IMG/VR virus record: IMGVR_UViG_3300036715_001606
Coordinates: 1-29,505 of that record
DNA: 29,505 bases
DNA from: a virus
Reading direction: 5' to 3' (one strand)
In this document: one piece after another, positions 1-7,341 of the stretch
How positions within the stretch are numbered: the first letter of the stretch is position 1
How the letters are laid out: every line of letters starts with the position of its first letter
The notes under the pieces: generated by a model
Databases searched by the model: none
What the model was told of the DNA's origin: nothing
What the model saw: the letters and a program-made list of their open reading frames with translations, nothing else
Translations under genes and position numbers: made by a program

Positions 1-394
1 TGCCGATATTGGCGGTGACGGTGCCCGATACCGGAACCACGGCAGCGCGCAGTTGCGCGTCTGTGAGCGGCCCGGAAACGGGGACGGTAGCCGCGATGCT
101 GACGGGTTGGGTCGCTTGCCAGAACGTACCTGATACCGGCTGCGTGGCCTGCCAGAACGTACCCGATACCGGCTGAGTGGCCTGCCAGAAGGTGCCTGTG
201 ACCAGCTGCGACGATGGGAAGTTGTTGACGGCAAAGTTGCTTGGGAACCCGGAAACCGGAATTGGGGTGGCCCGCATCTGCGCGTCAGTGGCCGGGCCGG
301 AAACCGGAACCGGACTTTGGTCAGACGCAATGACGACAGGCCCACTGTTCGCCATCGTTGCTTGACCGTTCGGATTGCGCGGACTGTATGCCAT
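1..394 (-). CDS. Repeat-containing phage structural protein, partial (C-terminus beyond left edge)
   Basis: An open frame reads from ATG at 394 to the left edge without a stop (131 codons visible). It begins MAYSPRNPNGQATMANSGPV and is followed by VVIASDQSPVPVSG. The rest is built of short beta-prone motifs, PVSG and an 11-residue unit GTFWQATQPVS that occurs three times in a row. Such proteins are seen in tailed-phage structural operons near tail or head-fibre genes; an adhesive or fibre role is inference. The start overlaps the stop of the upstream gene (TAATG), so it is probably translationally coupled to it. Total length and the C-terminal domain are unknown because the gene is cut by the window. 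Confidence 0.75.
   Translation of the reverse strand, partial: MAYSPRNPNGQATMANSGPVVIASDQSPVPVSGPATDAQMRATPIPVSGFPSNFAVNNFPSSQLVTGTFWQATQPVSGTFWQATQPVSGTFWQATQPVSIAATVPVSGPLTDAQLRAAVVPVSGTVTANIG
117..215. repeat. Tandem 33-bp repeats encoding the GTFWQATQPVS motif
   Basis: Two near-identical 33-bp units (117-149 and 150-182) are followed by a degenerate third (about 183-215). They lie inside the partial structural gene, keep its frame and encode 11-residue repeats, so they look like in-frame protein repeats rather than a DNA signal. The unit length allows copy number to change by slippage or recombination without a frameshift. Confidence 0.85.
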
Positions 395-858
395 TATAGG
401 ATGCTCCAGTTAGCGCCGTCAGAAACGATGGTGATGGATTCAAACTGTGTGCTAAGAACAGCGGTCAAACCACCATCGACAGTCTCGCTGCCTGCGCCAT
501 CAATGGTGAGCGTGTTCGCGCTCGCGTCTATTTTCTTGAAGGTGAGCGTTGCTGTGTTACCGACTGCTGTTGGCAGTGTCACTACGATCGCTCCGCTCGC
601 AGCGTTGCACAAGACCGCTTTGCTGCCGCTTGTTGAAGTTTCACTGTAGCTCGCGCTAACCACTGAAACTGTCGCAGCGCCACCGCCACCGCCAGAGCCA
701 GCTGGGCCCTGCGGTCCTGTGTCGCCCTTGATCGCATAGAACACCGCAGCAGGAACGTCTGCTGGCGGGTATGTGACTGACACGCCGTTGACGACCACGA
801 CTTGCGTGATGTCGTACACCGAATAGCGAACGCTCTGCGTGAGAGTGTAGACGTTCAA
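394..858 (-). CDS. Tail or head fibre-like protein with collagen-like/glycine linker
   Basis: A 154-residue protein. Residues 1-43 form a compact N-terminal part that is probably the virion-attachment segment. Next comes a short collagen-like stretch (GDTGPQGPAGS, about 45-55) with a poly-glycine run. The C-terminal half (about 62-154) is Ser/Thr/Ala/Val-rich and beta-predicted, ending in SDGANWSIL, typical of small phage fibre tips. Assignment as a fibre or decoration protein rests on this architecture and on its position downstream of portal. ATGA overlap with the upstream gene (855-858) and a 1-nt overlap with the downstream gene indicate one operon. Confidence 0.65.
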   Translation of the reverse strand: MNVYTLTQSVRYSVYDITQVVVVNGVSVTYPPADVPAAVFYAIKGDTGPQGPAGSGGGGGAATVSVVSASYSETSTSGSKAVLCNAASGAIVVTLPTAVGNTATLTFKKIDASANTLTIDGAGSETVDGGLTAVLSTQFESITIVSDGANWSIL

Positions 859-1148
859 GGCGTAACCGGAGTTGTGAGGGATACGGCGACGGTTGGTGTG
901 TAGGAGACTTGGCCAGAACCATCAATGATCTTCGTATCAATGTAAATGTTCTCAGTGTCCAGGCTCGCAGTGCTGAACGTCAACACATACGTGCCGAGCG
1001 ACGGCTTGGTGACGGTGCACGATCCAACCACAGCGCCTTTCTCGCTGTCCTTGCGGACGGATGCGGTGATGGTGAACGCGGAGATGTCTTGGAGCGCACC
1101 GTTGAGCAAGACGGTGCCTGTGATCTGTAGCAGCGCCCCCATCTTCAT
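855..1148 (-). CDS. Small beta-rich structural protein of unknown function
   Basis: A 97-residue protein beginning MKMGALLQITGTVLLNG. It has alternating hydrophobic strands (TITASVRKD, GTYVLTFSTA, IYIDTKIID) consistent with a single immunoglobulin-like or BppU-like beta sandwich, as found in phage baseplate or decoration proteins. No catalytic motif is seen. The start overlaps the portal stop (ATGA, 1145-1148) and the stop overlaps the next start, so it belongs to the late operon. The domain guess is by pattern only. A second in-frame Met lies two codons in. Confidence 0.55.
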   Translation of the reverse strand: MKMGALLQITGTVLLNGALQDISAFTITASVRKDSEKGAVVGSCTVTKPSLGTYVLTFSTASLDTENIYIDTKIIDGSGQVSYTPTVAVSLTTPVTP

Positions 1149-3025
1149 GACTTGTCTCCCCGGTCAATCGTCGCGGATTGTGCCGCGCCATCGTTGTGAA
1201 CGTCCACCTGCACACCGCCAACGTCCACCACAACATCAGCAGGCGGGGGGAGATGGATGTGCAGATCGCCGCGACCGTTGCCCATTGACTTGGTGATGAC
1301 AGGCTTCGCTTTCTTTGGCGCAGCAGGATCGCTACCATCAGCGGGGGCAATCGTTGCGCCATTCTCATCGAAGCCTGGTGGCGGGTCGGGCTTCTTGGGC
1401 TCAAAATTCTTCAGCGGGTCAAGCATCGCGTTGATCTGCTCTTCGGATAGAGTTGGGAACGCGGCAGCGATGAGCGCGTGACCAGACTCAGGCGGCAACG
1501 CGCCTGTCGCTACCGAGTCCACAATGCCTTGCAGCGAAGTGATCTGCGTTCCATTGAGCGCCGTCGCTTGAACGTCTGGTCCTGCCGCGCCAGCTGCTGC
1601 CATTCCGCCGGGTGCAGGGTCCGTGGTTTGGGTCAGCATGGGTTCGCCGTTCTCATCCAGCATCGGTTTCCCGGCGGCGTCGAGCATGGGCGTTCCTTGT
1701 CCTGGCGCGGCAGGGTTAGTGGTCGAGGCGCGTGCGTCCATTCCCAAACGCTCGCGCACTTCGTTAACATCAACGACGTTGTTGCTGAGATAGATCGCGT
1801 CAATGTCAGCTTGGATCTTCGGCGCAATGTCCTCTTCATCATCCCAGCCGAAGCACAGATCATCGATCTTGAAGTATTTGAGGATGATGAAATCAATTAG
1901 ATTCTTCACCCAACGCTGCAACGGCACCAAGCCGTCGAGTTGTGCTTGGTCAGCGTTGGACTCTGCAACAGCACGGTTGACCTGCGACACGAACGGCGTG
2001 CAAGAAACACTGAAGGTGTAGCAGATGATGCGCGCCAGCCACTCATCGTACAAATCCTTCAACGGTGGCGCCTTCGCTTCCTTGTAGGTGCTGGCAGACT
2101 CCTTCGACATGAAGCGAATGCTGCGCCGCTTGTCCTGATCATTCTTCATCAGGTTGTCGAAGTAATTTTGGAAGTGCTCTATCTGCTCCGGGGTCCAAGT
2201 TTCCGGTGAGCCAGCAATCGCATCAGGGATCGTGCCAGCTTCAAAGTACGCCAGCTGCGACAGTGCGCGACGAATGAGGGTGTGGACGGTGGTGATGATC
2301 TGCTCAACGTAACTGAACCCGTACACCTTATGGACGCGCGGGTTGCGTGGCTTGTAGATGAGCTCATCAGCGGTGTACTGGACGGCGGGCATGCCCTTGA
2401 GCGTCTGCTGATATGCAGGCTGAGGCGGCATCGGACGGCGACCGGACGCATCAATGAGCAACTTGATCGTCGCACCATCCATCGGTTCAAGCGAGTATAT
2501 TCCGCCGCCCAATGTGAAGCGCGGATAGATCGTCGGGGCATCCGTCACAAACACTTCTTCAAGCAACATCCGCAACCAATCATCCCACGTGTGGATCTGG
2601 TCGGGATACGCAAAGAAGTCTTTGAGCTGTTCACAGCGCTCATCTGGCTTCTTGTCTTTGTCCTTGGGGCGGATAGACCACGTCATGCGCGCAATCTGAT
2701 CCTTGCGAGTCTCGATCACAGCGCGCAGTACGTCGCAGTTGTCTGCGAGTGCGCGCATCTTATCGAAGCCAACAGGCTCATCGCCGCGCGGATTTGAACT
2801 GCTGAGGTTGTAGCCAACAGGATAGTCAAACTGCCGGCCCTTCACATCTTCCGGCGCAACGGGTGCCATGGGCTTGCTCGGCCCCATCCATTCGCCGCCG
2901 CCAACGATCATCTTCATGCCCGCAGCAACGCGGTCCATGAATGACTTTGGGATGAGCGCAGAGCGACCGCCGCCAGCATCAGCGCGATCCTTGGATGGGG
3001 GCATCTGGATCGGATCATCAGCCAT
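1145..3025 (-). CDS. Phage portal protein
   Basis: A 626-residue portal protein. The dodecameric portal forms the DNA entry/exit channel at a capsid vertex and docks the terminase motor. Recognised from its place directly after TerL and from portal-like segments: DNCDVLRAVIETRKDQIA (wing and clip), the EEVFVTDAPTIYPRF region, and an IICYTFSVSCTPFVSQVNRA helix before a NADQAQLDGLVPLQRWV stretch. The C-terminal ~170 residues form a Pro/Ala/Asp-rich extension containing a MLDAAGKPMLDENGEPML pseudo-repeat. The chosen ATG (3025) overlaps the last codons of terL by 8 nt; a longer in-frame extension upstream would lie wholly within terL and is disregarded. Confidence 0.88.
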   Translation of the reverse strand: MADDPIQMPPSKDRADAGGGRSALIPKSFMDRVAAGMKMIVGGGEWMGPSKPMAPVAPEDVKGRQFDYPVGYNLSSSNPRGDEPVGFDKMRALADNCDVLRAVIETRKDQIARMTWSIRPKDKDKKPDERCEQLKDFFAYPDQIHTWDDWLRMLLEEVFVTDAPTIYPRFTLGGGIYSLEPMDGATIKLLIDASGRRPMPPQPAYQQTLKGMPAVQYTADELIYKPRNPRVHKVYGFSYVEQIITTVHTLIRRALSQLAYFEAGTIPDAIAGSPETWTPEQIEHFQNYFDNLMKNDQDKRRSIRFMSKESASTYKEAKAPPLKDLYDEWLARIICYTFSVSCTPFVSQVNRAVAESNADQAQLDGLVPLQRWVKNLIDFIILKYFKIDDLCFGWDDEEDIAPKIQADIDAIYLSNNVVDVNEVRERLGMDARASTTNPAAPGQGTPMLDAAGKPMLDENGEPMLTQTTDPAPGGMAAAGAAGPDVQATALNGTQITSLQGIVDSVATGALPPESGHALIAAAFPTLSEEQINAMLDPLKNFEPKKPDPPPGFDENGATIAPADGSDPAAPKKAKPVITKSMGNGRGDLHIHLPPPADVVVDVGGVQVDVHNDGAAQSATIDRGDKS

Positions 3026-4565
3026 GAGCAGCATTCCTTTGAGCGTCAATTTGTTCGGACTTCTGCTTGTACCAATTGAAGATGCCCATGTTGCGGTCGC
3101 GGGACGCGTACCAATTGATGGCTTGCGTCCACGCGTCCACTTCGTCGTCATTCGTTCCATTGGGGAATGAACTCAGCTCACCCAAGAATGATTCTATGGC
3201 CGGGTCAATCGCTGGATCAGGCAACCAGAAGTTTCCCGCCTCATGCTGTGGCTGGATCGCGTATGCGCGAGCCGTCTTGCCGCCAGCAGGATTGATCGCA
3301 ACGACTCCAGGCAATTCATTCTTGATGGTCTCGATGACTGCCGAGCCGTTCGCCTTGTCCTCGATGAGAATGGCGACACACTCCGGGTACAACGCTTTCA
3401 TCGCGCGCACCGCCATCACCGTCGCGCCAAAGCCCATACGCTCTTTCAAACGCTTGATCAGGTACTTGTTCGAGCCTGTGCGGCCAACGACTTGGATGGC
3501 GACAAAGTCCGTGCCGTCCGTATCCTTGAACGTGCAATCAACGCTGATCACTTTCTCTTCGATCTGCGGAAGTGCGCGATAGAATTTCCAATGGCCGCGC
3601 GCAAAGACGTTTCCCCCGCGAGAGTCTGGGTGCTGCTGGAGTTGAGCTGCGGTGTGGTAGGCGCCGATGGAGACTTCCATCGCCTTGACTGCTTCTTCAT
3701 TCAGCCTGTTCGGGCACAGCAACTCCCCCTCAACAACGCGCGGATCGCAGAAGTTGATTTTGGTTTTGACGTTGACCGTCTGGACTTCTGTTGCAATGCC
3801 GCCGATGAAGATGGTGCGCTTGGATTCGTAGCGCATCGGAAGCACAAGATGTTCCCACACACCTTGCTGCTCGCGCAACAAGAAGCCGGTGAGATCATTC
3901 TCGTGGAGTCGCTGGTGAACAACAACCGCAGCGTCCTCAGCGGGATTGTTGAAGCGCGTGCTAAGCGTTCCCTTGAACCACTCGATGGAGTCTTTGCGCG
4001 CAATCTCGTTGTCAGCTTGCAACGCGCTCAGCGGATCGTCCACCAAGATGCGATTGCCGCCGAAGCCGGTGGCGCCAGACTCTGTGGATGTGACAAATCG
4101 CGTTCCGCGCGCAGTGTTCTCATAGCGTGACTTGACGTTCTGATCAGACGTCATCTGGAACAGATTGCCCCAGCAGTCTTGATACGCGCTGGACTCGATG
4201 ATGCGACGACTGTTGACCGCGTCGCGTATCGCCAAGTCTTTCGCAAAGCTCGCGCTCAACCATTGCGTCTGTGGAGCGTTCAACCACTCCCACGCTGGCC
4301 ACGCTTGTGATACGAGAGTAGACTTGAGCAGCCGGAACGGCATGTTTATGATCAGGCGGTTGATTTCGCCGCGCGTAATCGCTTGGAGATGATCACACAC
4401 CGTGTGGATGTGCCAGTTGTCCACATACTTCGTCGCAGGCTCCAACACAGGCCACGCGAACTCTCGGAAGAATGTAAAGAAGTCTGACCTTGCGCGGTCA
4501 GCTTGCTTGAACAGAATCGCCCGGTCAATCTCGTACAACGCGCGTTGCTTGATGAGCGCGTTCAA
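3018..4565 (-). CDS. terL: Terminase large subunit (packaging ATPase/nuclease)
   Basis: A 515-residue TerL, which pumps DNA into the prohead and cuts the concatemer. The N-terminal ATPase domain has a deviant Walker A, NMPFRLLKST (about 74-83, Lys81), and a Walker B, RILVDDP (Asp176/177). The C-terminal RNase H-like nuclease shows three acidic sites: SVDCTF (Asp343), IEDKANG (Glu402/Asp403) and NDDEVDAW (Asp474/477). The QHPDSRGGNVF segment between the domains is typical of the family. It overlaps terS upstream by ATGA and portal downstream by 8 nt, the usual packaging order. The Phe and Leu within Walker A replace the more common Pro and His, but Lys-Ser-Thr is kept. Confidence 0.93.
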   Translation of the reverse strand: MNALIKQRALYEIDRAILFKQADRARSDFFTFFREFAWPVLEPATKYVDNWHIHTVCDHLQAITRGEINRLIINMPFRLLKSTLVSQAWPAWEWLNAPQTQWLSASFAKDLAIRDAVNSRRIIESSAYQDCWGNLFQMTSDQNVKSRYENTARGTRFVTSTESGATGFGGNRILVDDPLSALQADNEIARKDSIEWFKGTLSTRFNNPAEDAAVVVHQRLHENDLTGFLLREQQGVWEHLVLPMRYESKRTIFIGGIATEVQTVNVKTKINFCDPRVVEGELLCPNRLNEEAVKAMEVSIGAYHTAAQLQQHPDSRGGNVFARGHWKFYRALPQIEEKVISVDCTFKDTDGTDFVAIQVVGRTGSNKYLIKRLKERMGFGATVMAVRAMKALYPECVAILIEDKANGSAVIETIKNELPGVVAINPAGGKTARAYAIQPQHEAGNFWLPDPAIDPAIESFLGELSSFPNGTNDDEVDAWTQAINWYASRDRNMGIFNWYKQKSEQIDAQRNAAHG

Positions 4566-4918
4566 CCGCCCGCATCCGGTTGGACCTTCGCAATCATCTG
4601 GCGCATGGCGAGCAATTCAGTCTCGCTGAGCCCACTCATCTTCGCCGCGTCGAATACGCGGAACGGTCCTTGATCGCTGTTCTCGATCTGGATGGGCATG
4701 CGCTTGTGCACATACGGAGCCGCGACCTTCGCTGCGTCAATGCGCAAGCTGAGTGGCGCATCTTCGCTCGTCATCAGCGTCAGCAGAAACTCCAGCGGAG
4801 CTTTCTTGCCGGAGAGAATGTGCTCCAGCGCTTTGTCTCTGAGCAGCTGCGCGCGTGACTTGGACCCTTTGGGCCTGCCACGCGGATTGGGTGATGGAGC
4901 GCCTTTCTTTGCCGCCAC
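4562..4918 (-). CDS. terS: Probable terminase small subunit
   Basis: A protein of 118 residues from the chosen start. The N-terminus carries a basic NPRGRPKGSKS segment (as in DUF5681-type proteins), followed by helices and a motif near APYVHKRMPIQIE that is common in small terminases. TerS recognises the packaging site and feeds DNA to TerL. Identity rests on position immediately upstream of terL (ATGA overlap) and on size and composition. Two GTG starts are possible. GTG at 4927 overlaps the only Shine-Dalgarno-like GGAG (4927-4930), whereas GTG at 4918 lies 8 nt behind it, so 4918 is preferred. The adjoining repeat region could hold its binding sites. Confidence 0.72.
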   Translation of the reverse strand: MAAKKGAPSPNPRGRPKGSKSRAQLLRDKALEHILSGKKAPLEFLLTLMTSEDAPLSLRIDAAKVAAPYVHKRMPIQIENSDQGPFRVFDAAKMSGLSETELLAMRQMIAKVQPDAGG

Positions 4919-5009
4919 AATAGCCACTCCAGGGAAAATGATTATTAATTCATTGTTCCAAACATTCCAGCGCCTGCCCCGCGCTCGATGCGAGTCTGCG
5001 TCAGAATTG

Positions 5010-5029
5010 TGAGAAAGAAAAGAACCTCA
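5010..5029 (-). promoter_or_regulatory. 20-bp element upstream of terS, shared with 12711-12730
   Basis: TGAGAAAGAAAAGANNCTCA on the plus strand, matching 18 of 20 bases at 12711-12730. Both copies lie upstream of minus-strand operons in the same orientation (about 90 and 50 nt from the start codons). TGAG and CTCA at the ends form a short inverted repeat. A promoter element or operator is inference. Confidence 0.45.
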
Positions 5030-5054
5030 ACTTTGCCGGCGCATGAGGGACGCT

Positions 5055-5170
5055 AGGGACGCTAGGGACGCTATTTCCGAAATTCTTTTCCCCGCGTTTC
5101 CCCGGCCCTCTCCGGGGGTTTCTCTTTTTGTCAGAGAAAGAAAGTTGAAAGTAGCGTCCCTAGCGTCCCT
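5055..5170. repeat. 19-bp perfect inverted repeat enclosing two smaller hairpins
   Basis: AGGGACGCTAGGGACGCTA (5055-5073) is the exact reverse complement of 5152-5170. With one bulged G the stem extends by TTTC/GAAA. Inside lie CCCCGG-6nt-CCGGGG (5100-5117) and TTTCTCT-7nt-AGAGAAA (5119-5139). The first inner hairpin is followed by a T-rich tract and could act as a plus-strand terminator. The whole could extrude as a cruciform, as origins or packaging sites sometimes do. Confidence 0.75.
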
Positions 5171-5249
5171 CAACCACTCGCGGCAAGCATCTTAGCGTCC
5201 CTCGTAGCGTCCCTCGTAGCGTCCCTCAGGCCCATTATAGCGTCCCTCT

Positions 5250-5284
5250 CCACAGGAGCCCACGCGAGATGGGCGATCTCCCCT
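5250..5284. repeat. Hairpin repeat, left copy (partner at 25486-25519)
   Basis: Begins with CCACAGGAGCCCACGC, identical over 16 bp to 25486-25501 and in the same orientation. Similarity continues as TGGGC then TCTCCCC. It can fold as GGAG-CCCA, a 7-nt loop, TGGG, a 4-nt bulge, CTCC. The partner folds the same way with different loop and bulge bases. Confidence 0.6.
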
Positions 5285-5449
5285 GACCCTGACCAACCCT
5301 ACCGGCATCGCCCGGTAGCGTCCCTCGGCCCGTTATAGCGTCCCTGTAGCGTCCCTCGGATGCGCAGCTTTGGAGGGGAATTACGGCCCCGGACGGCCCC
5401 AGAATCAGCATTGGATGATCTGCCCCTGAGCAAGTCGAGTTGGAGGTGA

Positions 5450-6919
5450 TCAGAAGTCGCCTGATACTACCCGCAGCCCAAACAAGAATCGAGTCGCGCC
5501 GGTCTTGCCGCGCTTTACCTTCCCCATCAGCTGGCTCGCCAAACGTCGCGACAAGTAATGCGCCGCCATCGGCGGTATCCCCCGCGCTTCGCTCCAAGCC
5601 TTGTAGGAGTCGTACAGTTTCGTCATCTCAATCTTCGCGTCAGCATCCAGCACACAACGGTCCTCAACAAACTGAGAGAGGGGGTTATTTTCTTGATACC
5701 AGTCCTCACGGGCCGCGTTACTGCTAGCAGGTTCATCGAAGCGACCACGCGCAACGAGTCGTTGATATCCTTCCACCGACCATCGTGCTATGCCTGGCAA
5801 TTCTTTCTCTAGCTTGTCGAGCAGCTTCGTATCTTCCTTGCCGTAAAACGAATTGCCTAGCTGGAGGATCAGGAAGCGTGTATTGATTGCATCGCTGGAG
5901 TCAGATAGTTGCGGCATCTCGTTGGAGAGCATCATTACGCGACTTTCCAAGACACTCTGAAGTGATGTCTTGTGTTTCCTGCCAACATCAACCGCGTCCC
6001 CGGCGGTGATCCGCAATAGCACTTCGATGACAGCCATGATGTCGGCTTTGTTGCTAAGTCTCGCATCGCTGATCAAGCAAAGTCTCTTGTCAATCAACGA
6101 CTCCAGCCCGAAGTCCTTGCCAAGACTATGGAGCGACGGCGACGACACCATCGAGCGACCTAGCAGCTTGGACAGGATATGCCCGATAGTACCTTTGCCG
6201 GCTCGCTTGGGGCCGACGATGATCATGCCCTTGTGCGCCCACGTATCACCGCTCAAGACGTAGCCCATCCACTCTTGTAGCATCTGGACTTCTGGCGCGT
6301 CATCCTCGAACAGATCGCGCAAAAACTTCATCCACGCTTTCGGTTCCTTTGCTTTCTCATCCCACTTCCACTCAGCGCCGTTGGGGATGAAGAGATGATG
6401 ATTGGATTGGACTTCGCCGCTGAGCATGTTCACGATCTGTCCGCGACAGACGATCTTGCCGCGCGCATCTTGCTCGATCCATTGCCCGTCAATCAGCGCG
6501 ACAGGCGACTTGTAGTGCGATGGTATCGAGACCAGCTGCTGGACCTGGTATTGGATTTCTGCGACGTTGCGCTGCGCACAGTTGAAGTCTGTCAGATTTC
6601 CTTCAGCATCAGCCGTCCGACAAGTTACTAACTTAGCATGAAGGAAGTGCGTCACATCTTCGTCGCTGCGCTGTGACCAGAGTTGCTTGTAGTAACTGTA
6701 CCAAGTCTCCCGGTAGTATGCGAATTGCCGGAGCTTATTCTTGGTGAAGAATCGTTCAAGCAATATCCCGGCAGCACGGAGCGAGTCGGTGCGCACAGAT
6801 GGCAGCACAGGGAATCGCTCATCTGCCTCTCGAATTGCTACGCGCTCAGCCTCAAGCAATGCGCGCGACTCTTCGCGGATCGCTTCGCGTTGAGCTTCTG
6901 TTTCAGTCGTCCGTGTCAT
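5450..6919 (-). CDS. SF3 helicase of the D5-like/phage primase-helicase family
   Basis: A 489-residue replicative helicase of superfamily 3, a ring-forming ATPase that unwinds the template. An N-terminal helical region (1-200) is followed by the SF3 core: Walker A GPKRAGKGT (236-244), Walker B CLISDA (281-286) and motif C VMMLSNEMP with sensor Asn333, then an arginine-bearing NTRFLIL. The C-terminal part resembles the winged-helix tail of phage/D5 primases (YLSRRLASQLMG). There is no N-terminal primase domain; a separate RepB-type primase is encoded just upstream in the same operon. It is the last gene before the repeat region, where initiator-type helicases often sit. The ATG at 6919 follows a GAGG Shine-Dalgarno. 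Confidence 0.88.
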   Translation of the reverse strand: MTRTTETEAQREAIREESRALLEAERVAIREADERFPVLPSVRTDSLRAAGILLERFFTKNKLRQFAYYRETWYSYYKQLWSQRSDEDVTHFLHAKLVTCRTADAEGNLTDFNCAQRNVAEIQYQVQQLVSIPSHYKSPVALIDGQWIEQDARGKIVCRGQIVNMLSGEVQSNHHLFIPNGAEWKWDEKAKEPKAWMKFLRDLFEDDAPEVQMLQEWMGYVLSGDTWAHKGMIIVGPKRAGKGTIGHILSKLLGRSMVSSPSLHSLGKDFGLESLIDKRLCLISDARLSNKADIMAVIEVLLRITAGDAVDVGRKHKTSLQSVLESRVMMLSNEMPQLSDSSDAINTRFLILQLGNSFYGKEDTKLLDKLEKELPGIARWSVEGYQRLVARGRFDEPASSNAAREDWYQENNPLSQFVEDRCVLDADAKIEMTKLYDSYKAWSEARGIPPMAAHYLSRRLASQLMGKVKRGKTGATRFLFGLRVVSGDF

Positions 6920-6940
6920 GATGATCCTCAGTCTGGTTGT

Positions 6941-7174
6941 TCACTTGCTCGTTTGTCCCAACCCTTGCGCGACGGCAACAGACAACGGATTCAACAGCAG
7001 ACCGGACGCGCTACTGCGAAGGATCGGTTGCTGTTGTTTCGTCGTCACGCCGTCAACGGTGATCTCGATATCCTTCGCATCCGGCGGCACGTGGATGTTT
7101 TTCGTCTGATGGTCAATCGTGCACAGGTGCGTGATGTCCACGCCGCGCGACGTTACCTTAATGGATGATTTCAT
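6941..7174 (-). CDS. Small phage protein of unknown function
   Basis: 77 residues starting MKSSIKVTSRGVDITHLCTI. The N-terminal half looks like a small beta fold (IKVTSRGVDI, NIHVPPDAKDIEITVDGV); the C-terminal third is Gln/Ser/Leu-rich. No family is recognised. The ATG at 7174 overlaps the stop of the small membrane protein upstream (ATGA), and the gene ends 21 nt before the SF3 helicase, so it is co-transcribed with replication genes. Confidence 0.55.
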   Translation of the reverse strand: MKSSIKVTSRGVDITHLCTIDHQTKNIHVPPDAKDIEITVDGVTTKQQQPILRSSASGLLLNPLSVAVAQGLGQTSK

Positions 7175-7341
7175 TCAAAGCTCTCCACACCAACAAACGT
7201 AATCGTCGCAAGAAAGAAACCGAGCGTGGCTGGCAGAAAAGCGTCTGCTGTGAACAGCTGTCCGCCGCAAATCCAGAAGATGAACCATGCGTTCGCGTAG
7301 ACCATGGCCGCTGCGAGTGCTGCTTTGGTTTGCCTGTTCAT
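7171..7341 (-). CDS. Small two-helix membrane protein
   Basis: 56 residues starting MNRQTKAALAAAMVYANAWF. Two hydrophobic stretches (about 8-27 and 34-51) are separated by a short GGQLFTAD turn, so it probably forms a hairpin in the inner membrane. Function is unknown. It overlaps the genes on both sides by 4 nt, which supports it as a real gene despite its size. Its place among replication genes, far from the lysis cassette, argues against its being the main holin. Confidence 0.6.
   Translation of the reverse strand: MNRQTKAALAAAMVYANAWFIFWICGGQLFTADAFLPATLGFFLATITFVGVESFE

Larger units (their letters stand above)
5047..5355. repeat. Iteron-like array of TAGCGTCCC in both orientations
   Basis: Three tandem copies of GGGACGCTA start at 5047, 5056 and 5065. 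Nine copies of the reverse complement TAGCGTCCC start at 5152, 5161, 5193, 5205, 5217, 5238, 5316, 5336 and 5347. Spacing is 9 bp in the first clusters and 12 bp at 5193-5217. Two copies sit in a longer shared unit, GGCCC(A/G)TTATAGCGTCCCT (5229-5247 and 5327-5345). Most copies are followed by T or TC. Spacing is too short and irregular for CRISPR. Arrays like this usually bind a replication initiator, a terminase or a regulator. Confidence 0.88.
4919..5449. other. Gene-free control region between terminase and replication genes (candidate origin or packaging site)
   Basis: About 530 bp without a credible gene; open frames through it are artefacts of the repeats. It contains, in order: an AT-rich pocket (about 4938-4955), a 20-bp element shared with the divergent region at 12.7 kb (5010-5029), three inverted GGGACGCTA copies (5047-5073), nested hairpins (5074-5151), nine direct TAGCGTCCC copies (5152-5355) and a hairpin repeated at 25.5 kb (5250-5284). 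Its place between terS and an SF3 helicase fits either a replication origin or a cos/pac site. The sequence alone does not separate these. Promoters for terS must also lie here, but no convincing sigma-70 pair was seen. Confidence 0.7.

Noticed and set aside
3243-4130. Plus-strand frame of 295 residues
   Set aside because: Antisense shadow of terL, which has all expected motifs.
5047-5355. CRISPR array
   Set aside because: Repeat unit is 9-12 bp, spacing is irregular and often zero, and copies occur in both orientations; no cas genes nearby.
5235-5597. Minus-strand open frame across the repeat region (120 residues)
   Set aside because: Composition follows the DNA repeats and Gly/Arg bias, it overlaps the helicase 3' end, and it lacks protein-like features.
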